Source: Gaiellasilicea sp963811885
GTDB taxonomy: Bacteria; Actinomycetota; Thermoleophilia; Gaiellales; Gaiellaceae
Assembly (NCBI GenBank): GCA_963811885.1
Contig: CAWETB010000002.1
Location: forward strand, 1-64,000
Length of the DNA: 64,000 nt
Direction of reading: 5' to 3'
Both the position numbers and the translations under genes were made by a program. Every line of letters starts with the position of its first letter. The first letter of the stretch is position 1. The notes under the pieces are model-generated. The model saw nothing but the letters and a program-made list of their open reading frames with translations, ran no database searches and was not told the origin of the DNA. Below, piece by piece: positions 9,371 to 17,632 of this stretch.

Positions 9371-10672
9371 CTACTCACGCACGAGCGCCTCGGTCGTGCG
9401 CGGCGGCGGCCTCTGGTCGCGGTGGATCCGCAGGTAGAGGACGGCCCAGGACACCGCGTATGCGAGCGACGACATCAGCAATCGCCGACCGCAGCTCCAG
9501 TGGCCCCCCAGTGCAGCCCGAGCACGAGGACGAGCGGGAGCAGCAGCGCCGTCTCGATCGCGGAGGTCAAGAGTCGCAGTCCGGGTCGCCCGATCGAGAC
9601 GGGAAAGGACTTGCGACCAGCCGACCCAGAGCTGAACGGCGGCTGCGATCAGGATGATTCTCGCTGCATCGGTCGCCGGCAGGTATCGGGCTCCGAACAC
9701 GAGCTCGATCAGGCGCGGCATCAGCCAGTAGAAGAACGGCACGACGACGAGGCCGATCACGAACGCGATCAACGTGTAGCGACGGATCCCTGAGAGGACA
9801 CGTTCGACCCGACCGCGCTCCCAGTCGCGTGTGTGCTCAGTAAGCAGAATCAGGCGCACGGGCCCACTGGCCGCGTTGAACCCGGTCATCGGTGACTGTG
9901 CGATTCTGAAGAGGCCGACCTGTGTCGGCCCGGCGGCGATTCCGAGCAGCAGCGGCGCCAGCGCATTGCGGAGTGAGACCATCCCCGTCGCGGCGCTCGA
10001 ATGGAGCACGAACGACTTGACTCCGCGGCGGTCCTCGGCGAGCGCGGCGGCCGGCGCGACCGGGAAGCGGCGGAACGCCGCGATTCCGACGGCGACGACA
10101 GCCGTCGTCCCAACGGCCTGCGCGATCACGATCCCTGCGATCGTCTCCACGAGACCCAGCTGGACCCCGACGACGATCGCGATCAGACGCAGCCCGGCGG
10201 TAAACGCCTGCGCCGCCGCCCTGAGGTCGTACCGACCCCGCAGGAGAAGCGCGCTCGTGGCGACGTTCTCGGGGGCCTGGACGAACGGCAGCACGGCAGC
10301 GACCGCGAGCGGAACCGCGAGCTCCTCCGACCCGAAGATCCACTCCGACAGCGGCGCGAGCGCGAGCAGAGCCATCGCGGCGAGCGCACCGCCGGCGAGC
10401 TTCAACTCGAGCGCACGCCGGAAGAGCCGGCGGAGGCGCCCCCAGTCCTCGGCGACCACGTAGCGGAAGCCGTACTTCGTCAACGAGTCCTCGACCGTCA
10501 AGTCCAGGAGCGACTGGAAGAACCCCGTCGCGGCGAGCACCGTCGCGAAGAGCCCGAACTCGACGAGGCTGAACCCCCGAGCCGCGACGATGGACGCGAC
10601 GATGCCGAGCGCCACGGCGGTATAGAGCCCGACTGCGGTCGCTGAGCGGCGCCAGAGAAGCCGGGAGCCCAT
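9371..10672 (-). CDS. Wzx-type flippase / polysaccharide transport membrane protein
   Basis: Seen: about 433 residues from ATG 10672 (MGSRLLWRRSATAVGLYT), with roughly 12 to 14 hydrophobic segments. It has the early motif FSLVEFGLFATVLAATGFFQSL, a central SFVLHSSAATGMV loop and paired C-terminal helices. Known: this is the MATE/Wzx fold that flips undecaprenyl-linked oligosaccharides across the membrane. Two compensating shifts near 9612 and 9482 scramble about 40 residues before MSSLAYAVSWAVLYL; correcting them gives a helix with LLLPLVLVLGLHWGATGAAVGD. Start choice: the upstream extension is hydrophilic and crosses the divergent promoter region. A TATACT element lies 11 nt upstream. Confidence 0.8.
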   Translation of the reverse strand: MGSRLLWRRSATAVGLYTAVALGIVASIVAARGFSLVEFGLFATVLAATGFFQSLLDLTVEDSLTKYGFRYVVAEDWGRLRRLFRRALELKLAGGALAAMALLALAPLSEWIFGSEELAVPLAVAAVLPFVQAPENVATSALLLRGRYDLRAAAQAFTAGLRLIAIVVGVQLGLVETIAGIVIAQAVGTTAVVAVGIAAFRRFPVAPAAALAEDRRGVKSFVLHSSAATGMVSLRNALAPLLLGIAAGPTQVGLFRIAQSPMTGFNAASGPVRLILLTEHTRDWERGRVERVLSGIRRYTLIAFVIGLVVVPFFYWLMPRLIELVFGARYLPATDAARIILIAAAVQLWVGWSQVLSRLDRATRTATLDLRDRDGAAAPARPRARAALGGHWSCGRRLLMSSLAYAVSWAVLYLRIHRDQRPPPRTTEALVRE

Positions 10673-10683
10673 GTCGGGAGGCC

Positions 10684-10689
10684 AGTATA
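10684..10689 (-). promoter_or_regulatory. Candidate -10 element of the flippase gene (TATACT)
   Basis: On the minus strand TATACT ends 11 nt before ATG 10672, in the 67-base gap between two divergent genes. No convincing -35 is visible. Confidence 0.35.
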
Positions 10690-10726
10690 GATACCGCTCT
10701 TCCTGGCTCCCAGGGCCCGTTTCTGC

Positions 10727-10732
10727 TAGGCT
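10727..10732 (+). promoter_or_regulatory. Leaderless-type -10 element (TAGGCT)
   Basis: TAGGCT ends 7 nt before GTG 10740, with no ribosome site between. It belongs to the TAnnnT set found before starts in this window and supports the GTG start. Confidence 0.5.
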
Positions 10733-10739
10733 CCCGCGC

Positions 10740-11441
10740 GTGTCGGCCGAGAGCTTCATCTCCGAGCCCTATCGCGGCCTCGCCGACGACGCGGAACGAC
10801 TCGCTGCGATCCGCGGGCGACTGGACTCAGAGGGCGTCGTGGAGTTGGCCGAGTTCCTGACGCCCGAGGGGCATGCCCTCCTGAAGCAGCAGATCCTCGA
10901 CCTCGAGAGCAAGGCGACGTCCAGCAGCGCGGGCAGCAACCAGAAGTACGCGCTCAAAGGTGAGCACCTGAAGGAGACGTTGGTCGGGGAGATTGCGAGC
11001 TCCGGATACATCCTCGGCGTTGTCAACGGAATCCTCGAGCCGTGGGTGGCGGACGATCCGATCCGCACCGACGAGATCGTGCCCGGGATCAACATCATGC
11101 GCGGCCCCGGCGACGTCACCGCCTACCACTTCGACGGGACGTACCTGAACATGATCCTGCCGGTCGTCGTGCCGAAGATCACCGGGGAACGGCGAGGACA
11201 GCTGATCGCCTACCCGAACATCCGCTCGTTCAAGATGACCTTCTGGGACACAAAGGTCGTTCCGGCGCTGGCCAGAGTCAAGCCGCTCCACCGCCTCTTT
11301 CGCAAGCGCGAGGTCGACTACCAGGAGCGCGGTGCGTACCTCTTCTACGGCTATCGCACACTGCACGGGGTCGAGTCACCCGCCGAGGCAGGTCTACGCG
11401 CGGTCACGAACCTGACCGTCGGTCCGACCCGCTTTCTCTAG
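10740..11441 (+). CDS. PhyH-like Fe(II)/2-oxoglutarate dioxygenase-family protein
   Basis: Seen: 233 residues with GPGDVTAYHFDGTYLNMILPVVVP (about 124-147), containing an H-x-D pair, and a C-terminal GYRTLHGVE followed by a basic GLRAVTNLTVG. Known: HxD plus a distal His and Arg is the metal and 2-oxoglutarate site of the double-stranded beta-helix dioxygenases (PhyH group). Inferred: hydroxylation of a small molecule or a sugar/lipid moiety; substrate unknown. The gene stands alone between the flippase (divergent) and the glycosidase (convergent, 15 bases apart). GTG 10740 was chosen because it has a TAnnnT box 7 nt upstream and excludes a low-complexity extension. Confidence 0.65.
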   Translation: MSAESFISEPYRGLADDAERLAAIRGRLDSEGVVELAEFLTPEGHALLKQQILDLESKATSSSAGSNQKYALKGEHLKETLVGEIASSGYILGVVNGILEPWVADDPIRTDEIVPGINIMRGPGDVTAYHFDGTYLNMILPVVVPKITGERRGQLIAYPNIRSFKMTFWDTKVVPALARVKPLHRLFRKREVDYQERGAYLFYGYRTLHGVESPAEAGLRAVTNLTVGPTRFL

Positions 11442-11456
11442 CCAGAACCTGGGACG

Positions 11457-12619
11457 CTACCCGCGGAGCTTCTGGAACGCCGCGAACGCGGGCTTCTTCG
11501 CCCCCGTGGCGGTCAGCAGGCCCGACTGCCAGCCCTCGTCGACGCCGAGGCGCTCGTCGCGGAGCAGGAACCAGAGGAACATGTCGATCCGGGGATTCTT
11601 CTTGGCGATCCCGTAGGCCTGCGTCAGGTAGCGCGCCTGGTTCGCGAACGAGACCCCGAAGATCCGGTCCGGCGGATTGGTCTGGTAGCCGTACTCGGTG
11701 ATCCAGAAGCGCTTGTTGCCGTAGAGACGCGTCACCTCGCGCGACCAGCAGGTTGATGTTGCCGAGCGTGATCGCGGTCGGCGCGTTGCCGTGGATCCCC
11801 GGCGGCGGCGGCGTGCTCGGCGTCTCGCGCGGGGCGCCGTAGTACGGGTGATGCGCGTAGGCGTCGAAGCCCTTCGCGCCGGCCTTCTTCATCGCCCGCA
11901 CGAACGGGAGCGGCGAGACGGCGGGCCGGGCAGAGTTCGGGTTGTTGTTGCCCCTCGGGCCGGTGACGCCGCACGCCACCTTCGAGGCGCCGACCGTGGT
12001 CTTGCGCACGCCCTTGACGATCGCGTTGCAGATCTTCGCGTAGTCGATCGCGCTCTGGATCACGGGCTTGCCCTTGACCTTCACGTACTGGGGCCGCAGG
12101 AAGGCCGGGTTGTTCGGCTCGTTCCAGGCGAGCCACTGGCGGACCGGCGGCAGGATCCGGCCGTCCTTCGTCCTGAAGGTGCCGCTGTAGCGCCGCGCGG
12201 CCGCGGTCGCGAAGCGCTCGAGATCGAGCGCGCTCTTCGGCACGACGTTGACGCCCTTGGCGCCGTTCGCCCAGGGCGGCGTCCCGACGATCGAGAACAC
12301 GACCTTGATCCCGTTCTGCTGCGCGTAGAAGACGGTGCGGTCGTAGACGGACCAGTCGTAGGCCGGGTCGTTCGGGTTCGTCGGGTTGACCGGCTTGCGC
12401 TTGGAGACGCCGTTGGGCCCGCCCCAGACCAGGTTGACGCGGATCAGCTGCGTGTTCAGCTGCTTCAGCTGCGGGAAGACCTTGTCCGGGTCGCCGTAGT
12501 TGATCTGCGCGTCGTCGAAGATGCCGTGCTGGATGATAGCGCGACGCCGACGCCGAAGGGACCGCGACGAGCGCGGCCGCAGCCAGCGCCAGCGCGATCG
12601 CGAGCCAGGGCCTACGCAA
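11457..12619 (-). CDS. Secreted clan GH-A-like glycoside hydrolase, frameshifted
   Basis: Seen: signal peptide MRRPWLAIALALAAAALVAVPSA. After a shift near 12545 comes AIIQHGIFDDAQINYGDPDK, then LIRVNLVWGG, VVFSIVGTPPWANGAKG and QWLAWNEPNNPAFL (acid/base Glu in WNEPN). After a second shift near 11740 comes KRFWITEYGYQTNPPD (nucleophile Glu in ITEYGY). Total about 385 residues. Known: two catalytic Glu on TIM-barrel strands 4 and 7 define clan GH-A (GH5/GH39-like). Inferred: an exported glycosidase that trims or turns over the glycan made by this locus. Its TTG start overlaps the stop of the UXS gene by 8 bases, so the two are coupled. The exact GH family is not assigned. Confidence 0.7.
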
Positions 12620-13549
12620 CCGGGGCTTCCCGCAACGACGAGTGCAGCTTGCGCAGCCCCTCGTCGAGACCCACCTCGGGCTCCCACCCGAGTACCTGCT
12701 GTGCCCGTGTGATGTCGGGCTGGCGTACCTTGGGGTCGTCGACCGGCAGCGCCTCGTAGACGATCTCGCTGCCGCCGCCCCAGACCTCGAGCACCTTCTC
12801 GGCCAGCTCGAGCAGGGTGAACTCCTGCGGGTTGCCGATGTTGACGGGGAGATGCTCGCCGCTCTCGGCGAGAGCGATCAGGCCGCGGATCAGGTCGTCG
12901 ACGTAGCAGAAGCTCCGTGTCTGGGAGCCGTCGCCGAAGACGGTGATCGGTTTGCGCTCCATCGCCTGGCGCACGAAGGTTGGGATCGCGCGGCCGTCGT
13001 GGGGGCGCATCCGCGGCCCGTAGGTGTTGAAGATCCGGACGATCGCGGTGTCGACGCCCTGCTGGCGGTGATAGGCCATCGTCAGGGCTTCGGCGTAGCG
13101 CTTCGCCTCGTCGTAGACACCGCGGGGGCCGATCGGGTTGACATGGCCCCAGTAGGTCTCCGGCTGCGGATGCACCTGCGGATCGCCGTAGACCTCGCTC
13201 GTCGAGGCGAGCAGGAAGCGGGCGCGCTTGAACTTCGCCAGCCCGAGCGCGTTATGGGTGCCGTGCGAGCCGACCTTCAAGCGTCTGCAACGGCAGCCGC
13301 AAATAGTCGATCGGGCTCGCCGGGCTCGCCAGGTGATAGACGAAATCGACCGCGCTCCTCGATCCGGATCGGCTGCGTCAGATCATGCGGGACGAACGCG
13401 AACTCGTCCTGCCGCATGTGCTCGATGTTCGCCAACGAGCCCGTCTCCAGGTTGTCGACACAGACCACCCGGTGACCCCGCTCCAACAGCGCGTCACAGA
13501 GATGGGAACCGAGAAAGCCGGCACCGCCGGTGACGACCGAAGTTGGCAC
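12612..13549 (-). CDS. UDP-glucuronate decarboxylase (UXS), two compensating frameshifts
   Basis: Seen: NAD motif VVTGGAGFLGSHL, HDLTQPIRIEE, then after correcting shifts near 13360 and 13285 VYHLASPASP-type sequence. Next come LLASTSEVYGDPQVHPQPE, YDEAKRYAEAL (catalytic Tyr and Lys), RIFNTYGPRMRPHDGRAIP and FGDGSQTRSFCYVDDLI. About 312 residues. Known: these motifs are nearly diagnostic for UDP-glucuronate decarboxylase, which makes UDP-xylose in the cytoplasm. The start is GTG 13549, preceded at 6 nt by TATTCT; GTG 13567 is the alternative. It leads an operon with the glycosidase at 11457. Confidence 0.85.
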
Positions 13550-13555
13550 CGGGCC

Positions 13556-13561
13556 AGAATA
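13556..13561 (-). promoter_or_regulatory. Leaderless-type -10 element (TATTCT)
   Basis: On the minus strand TATTCT ends 6 nt before GTG 13549 of the UDP-glucuronate decarboxylase gene, and favours that codon over the GTG 18 bases upstream. Confidence 0.5.
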
Positions 13562-13590
13562 CTCCACGTATCGGGCAACCCAGCCCCTGC

Positions 13591-14904
13591 TTACGAACTT
13601 CTTACGTGGGCCGGTCGGGCCGTTCGTCGAGCATGCTCAGCGAGCCGGAATGCGCCGGCCGCCCAGAGCACGAGGAGGGCGGGAAGACCCGCCTGGAGGT
13701 ATCTCGGGTGCTCGAACGTCGCACGGAAGAACGAGTAGATCAACGCGTTTGCGAGCGCGCCGCCGAGCAGCATGAGAGCGATGCGGCGGGACGGCAGCGC
13801 GAGCACGCCGACCACCACCACCGGCAGGAGCAGCGCCAGCAGCAGCGGCCGGTAGACGCTGGAGTCCGTGAACGTCGAGACGAGGTAGTCGTTCGACCAG
13901 AGCGGCAGCCCCGTCTGGTCGCGCGCGAGCTCGAGGTCGTAGCCGCGCTTCTTGGGCAGGAACGCCAGCATGATCGGCAGCACTGCGAGCCCGCCGACGA
14001 CGAATCGCGTCGCGCTGCGCCAGTCGCGCTCCGACGCGAACAGGATCGCGGCCGCGGCCGCGAAGACGATATTCGTCGGCCGCACCGCGGTCGCGTAGCC
14101 GAAGACGACTCCGGCGGTGACGACGGCCCACGGCGGGCGGCCTCGGACGAGAGCCAGGGCGATCCCGGCGGCGACACACGCGGTCGACACCGGCTCGGTG
14201 TAGAGCTCGAGCCCCGCGTCGATCTCCCAGGCGCTGTTCTCCCACGTTCGCTCGCCGAGGAGCAGCCAGGTCAGGAACGGCCAGAACGTGAACAGGGCCG
14301 CGGCCAAGATCCCGATCCGCCTGCTGCCGGTCACGCGCTGTCCGATGAACGCCGTCGCGAAGATCGTGACGGCGTTCGCCACGATCGCGATCGCGATGCC
14401 GACGCCGACGGCCACCTCGTTGTCGATCCAGCCGACCACGCGGAAAGGCACGAGCGCGAGGCCCAGGAGGAGCGGCCAGCCCACTGCTCCGGCAGGCGCC
14501 TGCCCTTCGATTCTCAGGATCACTGCAGCCAGCAGACAGGAGGCGAGCGCGGCGGACCCCGCGATCACCCAGTGGCGGCCGTTCGGGTAGCGGCGCCATG
14601 CCCAGCGAGCACCGACGACCCCTGCAACACCCACTGCGAGGAGAACGGGCAGCAGGAGGCGCAAGCCGGCTCCCGCGGAGATGATCGCGCGGGCGGTGTC
14701 GATGTAGCCGCTCGCGTCACCACGGGGACCCTGGTAGGAGTAGGAGGGGAAGCCGGGCAGCGCGCCGCCAAAGGCGAGCGCGATGAGGGGAACGGCGGCC
14801 CGAACGGCCGAGAGTCCCGCCAGCCAGAGCACGTCGTTCCGCGCGGGCCAGCGCTCCTCACCCAGCACTGGCACCCTCGGGCGTCGTGTCCGAACAGCGG
14901 ACAT
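13591..14904 (-). CDS. GT39/ArnT-like membrane glycosyltransferase
   Basis: Seen: intact 437-residue protein with about ten hydrophobic helices. A first luminal loop after helix 1 contains GPRGDASGYIDTARA, and a later loop has GERTWENSAWEIDAGLELYTEPVSTACVA. Known: an acidic first loop and the YTEP-like motif after an early helix pair are typical of GT-C enzymes (ArnT/PMT group) that use polyprenyl-phosphate sugars outside the membrane. Inferred: transfers a sugar to an exported acceptor. ATG 14904 lies 11 bases from the divergent LCP gene start, so the two promoters overlap. The stop at 13591 leaves about 40 bases before the UXS start, and co-transcription with UXS is possible. Confidence 0.7.
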   Translation of the reverse strand: MSAVRTRRPRVPVLGEERWPARNDVLWLAGLSAVRAAVPLIALAFGGALPGFPSYSYQGPRGDASGYIDTARAIISAGAGLRLLLPVLLAVGVAGVVGARWAWRRYPNGRHWVIAGSAALASCLLAAVILRIEGQAPAGAVGWPLLLGLALVPFRVVGWIDNEVAVGVGIAIAIVANAVTIFATAFIGQRVTGSRRIGILAAALFTFWPFLTWLLLGERTWENSAWEIDAGLELYTEPVSTACVAAGIALALVRGRPPWAVVTAGVVFGYATAVRPTNIVFAAAAAILFASERDWRSATRFVVGGLAVLPIMLAFLPKKRGYDLELARDQTGLPLWSNDYLVSTFTDSSVYRPLLLALLLPVVVVGVLALPSRRIALMLLGGALANALIYSFFRATFEHPRYLQAGLPALLVLWAAGAFRLAEHARRTARPAHVRSS

Positions 14905-14909
14905 ACACT
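14904..14909 (+). promoter_or_regulatory. Leaderless-type -10 element (TACACT)
   Basis: TACACT ends 6 nt before ATG 14916 of the LCP gene. It decides for that ATG over the in-frame GTG at 14886, which would overlap the divergent gene. Confidence 0.55.
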
Positions 14910-14915
14910 GGGTCG

Positions 14916-16301
14916 ATGCTCGTCGCCGGGCTCCTGTCGTTGCTCGTGCCGGGCGTCGGCCAGTTGTATCGGGGCGCGACGCGCCGTGGGCTCGTCTTGC
15001 TCGTCTTCTGGGCGTGCATCATCGTCGGCGGCGCGGGCTTCGTCTCGTGGCTGTCGCTGGACACGTTCTCCGGAGTCGACCGCTCGATCGTAACGGCGAT
15101 CCTCGCGGTCGATCTCGCCCTGCTGGCGTTTCGCGTGTTCGCCGTCGTCGACGCCGCTCGGGGCGCGCTCCCGGTCCTCATCGCCGTCCTCGTCGCGCTC
15201 ACCGCAGCGCCGCACGTGGCGGCGGCGTGGGTGACGGTGCGCAGCTACGACGTGCTCGAGAGCGTCTTCGCCGACGAGGAGCCCTGCGGCACGGCGTGCG
15301 ACCGCGGCTCGGTGCTGCTCGCCCACGTCGTCCACCCCCTGCCGGAGTGGGTGCCCAAGGACGCGTGGGAGTGGGCGCTCGTGGAGCGGCTCGGGCCCGG
15401 TGAGGTGGCGCCGCTGGAAGCCGATACGCGCGTTGTCGCGAACGCGGAGCCGGTCGCGTCGAAGCCGTGGACGACGATCCTCCTGCTCGGCACCGACGAG
15501 GGCCCGGGCAACTGGGGCGCCCGTACGGACACGATCATCCTCGCGGCGATCCAACACGGCACGGGCCGCGCCGTCGCCTTCGGCGTGCCCCGCAATCTCG
15601 CGCAGGTACCGCTCGGGCCGAAGGGAACGCCGTTCAAGGAGCCGATCAATGCGCTCTACGGACGCTCGGGGGGCGGCGAGACCGGCGCCCGCAACCTGAA
15701 GCAAGCCGTCTCGACCCTGCTCGCGATCCGGGTCGACTACTACGCGCTCGTCAACCTCGTCGGCTTCGCCGATCTCGTCGACGCGCTCGGCGGGGTCGAG
15801 ATCCTCGTCAAGGAGCGGCTGCACGACGAGGTGACGCGGGCCGCGTGGGGCGAGCCGAAGCCGCGGATCGACGTCGAGCCGGGCGAGCAGCACCGCTTCT
15901 ACGGCCGCGAGGCGCTCGCCTACGTCCGGTCCCGGAAGGACTCGAGCGACTACACGCGGATGGCCCGCCAGCGCTGCTTCCTCAGCGCGATGGCAGACCA
16001 GCTCGACCCGGTCCAGGCGATCCGGAACTTCGGCTCGCTGGCGAAGACGATCGAGACGAACGTGCACACGGACATCCCGCTGAACCGGCTGCCGTCGCTC
16101 GTCCGGCTCGTCAGCTCGGTCGACTCGAGCAAGACGCTGACGGTCACGTTCGGCTTCGACTACTTCTTCGGACGGCAGAAGTCGGGCAACTATCCGGTGC
16201 CCGCGATCGGCCGTGTCCGCAGGACCGTCCGCCAGGCGATCCTGACGCCGGAGCTGCTGAAGCGGGCCGGCAAGGCGAAGACGGCGAAGCAGAGCTGCTA
16301 G
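14916..16301 (+). CDS. LytR-CpsA-Psr (LCP) family glycan phosphotransferase
   Basis: Seen: about 461 residues. Three or four N-terminal hydrophobic helices include the small motif GVGQLYRG. The LCP catalytic domain follows: TILLLGTDEGPGNWGARTDTIILA (about 188), AFGVPRNLAQVPLG with the conserved Arg, INALYGRSGGG, YYALVNLVGFADLVDALGGVEI, and FYGREALAYVRSRKDSSDYTRMARQ. Known: LCP enzymes move lipid-linked polymers such as capsule, teichoic acid or arabinogalactan onto peptidoglycan at the outer membrane face. Inferred: final attachment step for a glycan made here. The N-terminal multi-helix region is longer than the single anchor of classical LCPs. The last codons include a Cys shortly before the stop. 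Confidence 0.88.
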   Translation: MLVAGLLSLLVPGVGQLYRGATRRGLVLLVFWACIIVGGAGFVSWLSLDTFSGVDRSIVTAILAVDLALLAFRVFAVVDAARGALPVLIAVLVALTAAPHVAAAWVTVRSYDVLESVFADEEPCGTACDRGSVLLAHVVHPLPEWVPKDAWEWALVERLGPGEVAPLEADTRVVANAEPVASKPWTTILLLGTDEGPGNWGARTDTIILAAIQHGTGRAVAFGVPRNLAQVPLGPKGTPFKEPINALYGRSGGGETGARNLKQAVSTLLAIRVDYYALVNLVGFADLVDALGGVEILVKERLHDEVTRAAWGEPKPRIDVEPGEQHRFYGREALAYVRSRKDSSDYTRMARQRCFLSAMADQLDPVQAIRNFGSLAKTIETNVHTDIPLNRLPSLVRLVSSVDSSKTLTVTFGFDYFFGRQKSGNYPVPAIGRVRRTVRQAILTPELLKRAGKAKTAKQSC

Positions 16302-16322
16302 CCGATCTGAGAGGCTGCACAC

Positions 16323-17516
16323 GTGGACGTGAGAGTCGGAATTCCGCCGGCGGAGCTGGAAGCGCGTCGCGAGCGCCTGCTGGAGCACGTTCGCGGCCTC
16401 GGCCTGACCGGGTTCGCGCTCTTCGGCGCGGACTACATCCGCTACTTCACGAACTTCAACTTCCTCGCCACCGAGCGCCCCGTCGCGGTCGTCGGCAACA
16501 CGACCGGCGAGCTCGCAGCGTTCGTCCCCGAGTTCGAGGTCGAGCGCGTCCGCGCGGAGACCTCATTCGAGCTCGTCGAGTCCTATCCGGAGTATCCGGG
16601 CACGGAGCACCCGCTCCGCCTCCTCGCCGGCGTGCTGCGCGAGCTCTGGGTCACCGGCCCGACGGGGGCCGACGAGGACGGCTATCCAGGGATCCTCGGC
16701 TACGAAGGCCCCTCGCTGAGCGAGACCACCGGGCAACCCGTGACTCCGCTCGCGCCGTTCATCGAGAGCATGATGGTGCGGAAGAGCGAGGCCGAGGTCG
16801 AGCTGATCCGCGAGAGCGCACGCTGGTGCGAGCACGCGCACCGCTTGCTGCAGGAGTACACGCGGCCGGGGGCGACGGAAGCGGAGGCCAGCCTCCGGGC
16901 CGGACACGAGGCGACGCTGGCGCTGCTGGAGACTCTCGACGGCACCTACGGCGGCCAGCAGGCGTCGTCCGACGGCGTCTCGGCGGGCTATCGCGGCCAG
17001 ATCGGCCTGCGAAGCTCGTGGGCGCACGCAGTCGCCCACAACATCCGCTTCGAGGAAGGCGACGTCCTCGTCACCGAGACGAGCGCGCCCATCTGGGGCT
17101 ACAACGCCGAGCTGGAGCGCGCGATGATCATCGGCGAGCCGACGGACGAGATGCGCCGGCTCTTCGACCACACCGTCGCCGCGCAGGAGGCCGCGTTCGC
17201 GGCACTCCGTCCCGGCGTCACGTGCGCCGAGGTCGACCGCGCCGTGCTGACCTACTTCGAGGAGAACGACCTGCTTCCGTACTGGCGCCAGCACGTCGGC
17301 CATGCGATCGGCCTGCGCAACCACGAGGCGCCGTTCCTCGACGTCGGCGACCACACCGTCGTCGAGCCGGGGATGGTCTTCACGATCGAGCCGGGGCTCT
17401 ACCAGGCCGAGATCGGCGGCTTTCGCCACTCGGACACGGTCGTCGTCACGCCCGACGGGATCGACATCCTCACCTCGTACCCGAAGGACATCGAGAGCCT
17501 GACGATCGCGGCCTAG
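16323..17516 (+). CDS. M24-family (creatinase/Xaa-Pro peptidase fold) protein with altered metal ligands
   Basis: Seen: 397 residues; creatinase-type N-terminal domain (LFGADYIRYFTNFNFLATERP) and pita-bread domain with ETSAPIWGYNAELERA, HVGHAIGLRNHEAPF, MVFTIEPGLY and GGFRHSDTVVVTPDG. Known: M24 metalloproteases bind two metals through Asp, Asp, His, Glu, Glu. By spacing, both Asp are Glu here and the last Glu is Ser; His and the fourth-position Glu remain. Inferred: a non-peptidase M24 member (creatinase or ectoine-hydrolase-like chemistry), not a standard Xaa-Pro aminopeptidase. GTG 16323 has GAGAGG about 8 nt upstream. It lies 21 bases after the LCP stop. Confidence 0.75.
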   Translation: MDVRVGIPPAELEARRERLLEHVRGLGLTGFALFGADYIRYFTNFNFLATERPVAVVGNTTGELAAFVPEFEVERVRAETSFELVESYPEYPGTEHPLRLLAGVLRELWVTGPTGADEDGYPGILGYEGPSLSETTGQPVTPLAPFIESMMVRKSEAEVELIRESARWCEHAHRLLQEYTRPGATEAEASLRAGHEATLALLETLDGTYGGQQASSDGVSAGYRGQIGLRSSWAHAVAHNIRFEEGDVLVTETSAPIWGYNAELERAMIIGEPTDEMRRLFDHTVAAQEAAFAALRPGVTCAEVDRAVLTYFEENDLLPYWRQHVGHAIGLRNHEAPFLDVGDHTVVEPGMVFTIEPGLYQAEIGGFRHSDTVVVTPDGIDILTSYPKDIESLTIAA

Positions 17517-17518
17517 CG

Positions 17519-17524
17519 TAGAGT
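17519..17524 (+). promoter_or_regulatory. Candidate -10 element (TAGAGT) for the 26-residue ORF
   Basis: TAGAGT lies 24 nt upstream of ATG 17549, leaving room for a short leader with the GAAAGGA ribosome site at 17538-17544. This contrasts with the leaderless arrangement of other genes here. Confidence 0.35.
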
Positions 17525-17548
17525 CGGCGCTCCCGACGAAAGGATCAC

Positions 17549-17629
17549 ATGACCTGGCTTTGGATCATCATCGTCGTCATCGTCGTGCTCGCCGTCCTGA
17601 GCTACTTTCGCCGCAAGCGAGCCGGCTAG
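17549..17629 (+). CDS. 26-residue single-helix membrane peptide
   Basis: Seen: ATG start with a good ribosome site (GAAAGGA, 4 nt before ATG). The product begins MTWLWIIIVVIVVLAVL, one hydrophobic helix, and ends with a basic tail YFRRKRAG and TAG. The basic tail predicts an N-out/C-in orientation. It sits in the gap between the M24 gene and the convergent GT2 gene, whose stop codon is only 3 bases away. Known: such tiny helix-plus-Arg/Lys proteins are widespread and often unannotated. Function unknown. The strong ribosome site, unusual in this window, argues that it is translated. Confidence 0.55.
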   Translation: MTWLWIIIVVIVVLAVLSYFRRKRAG

Positions 17630-17632
17630 CCG

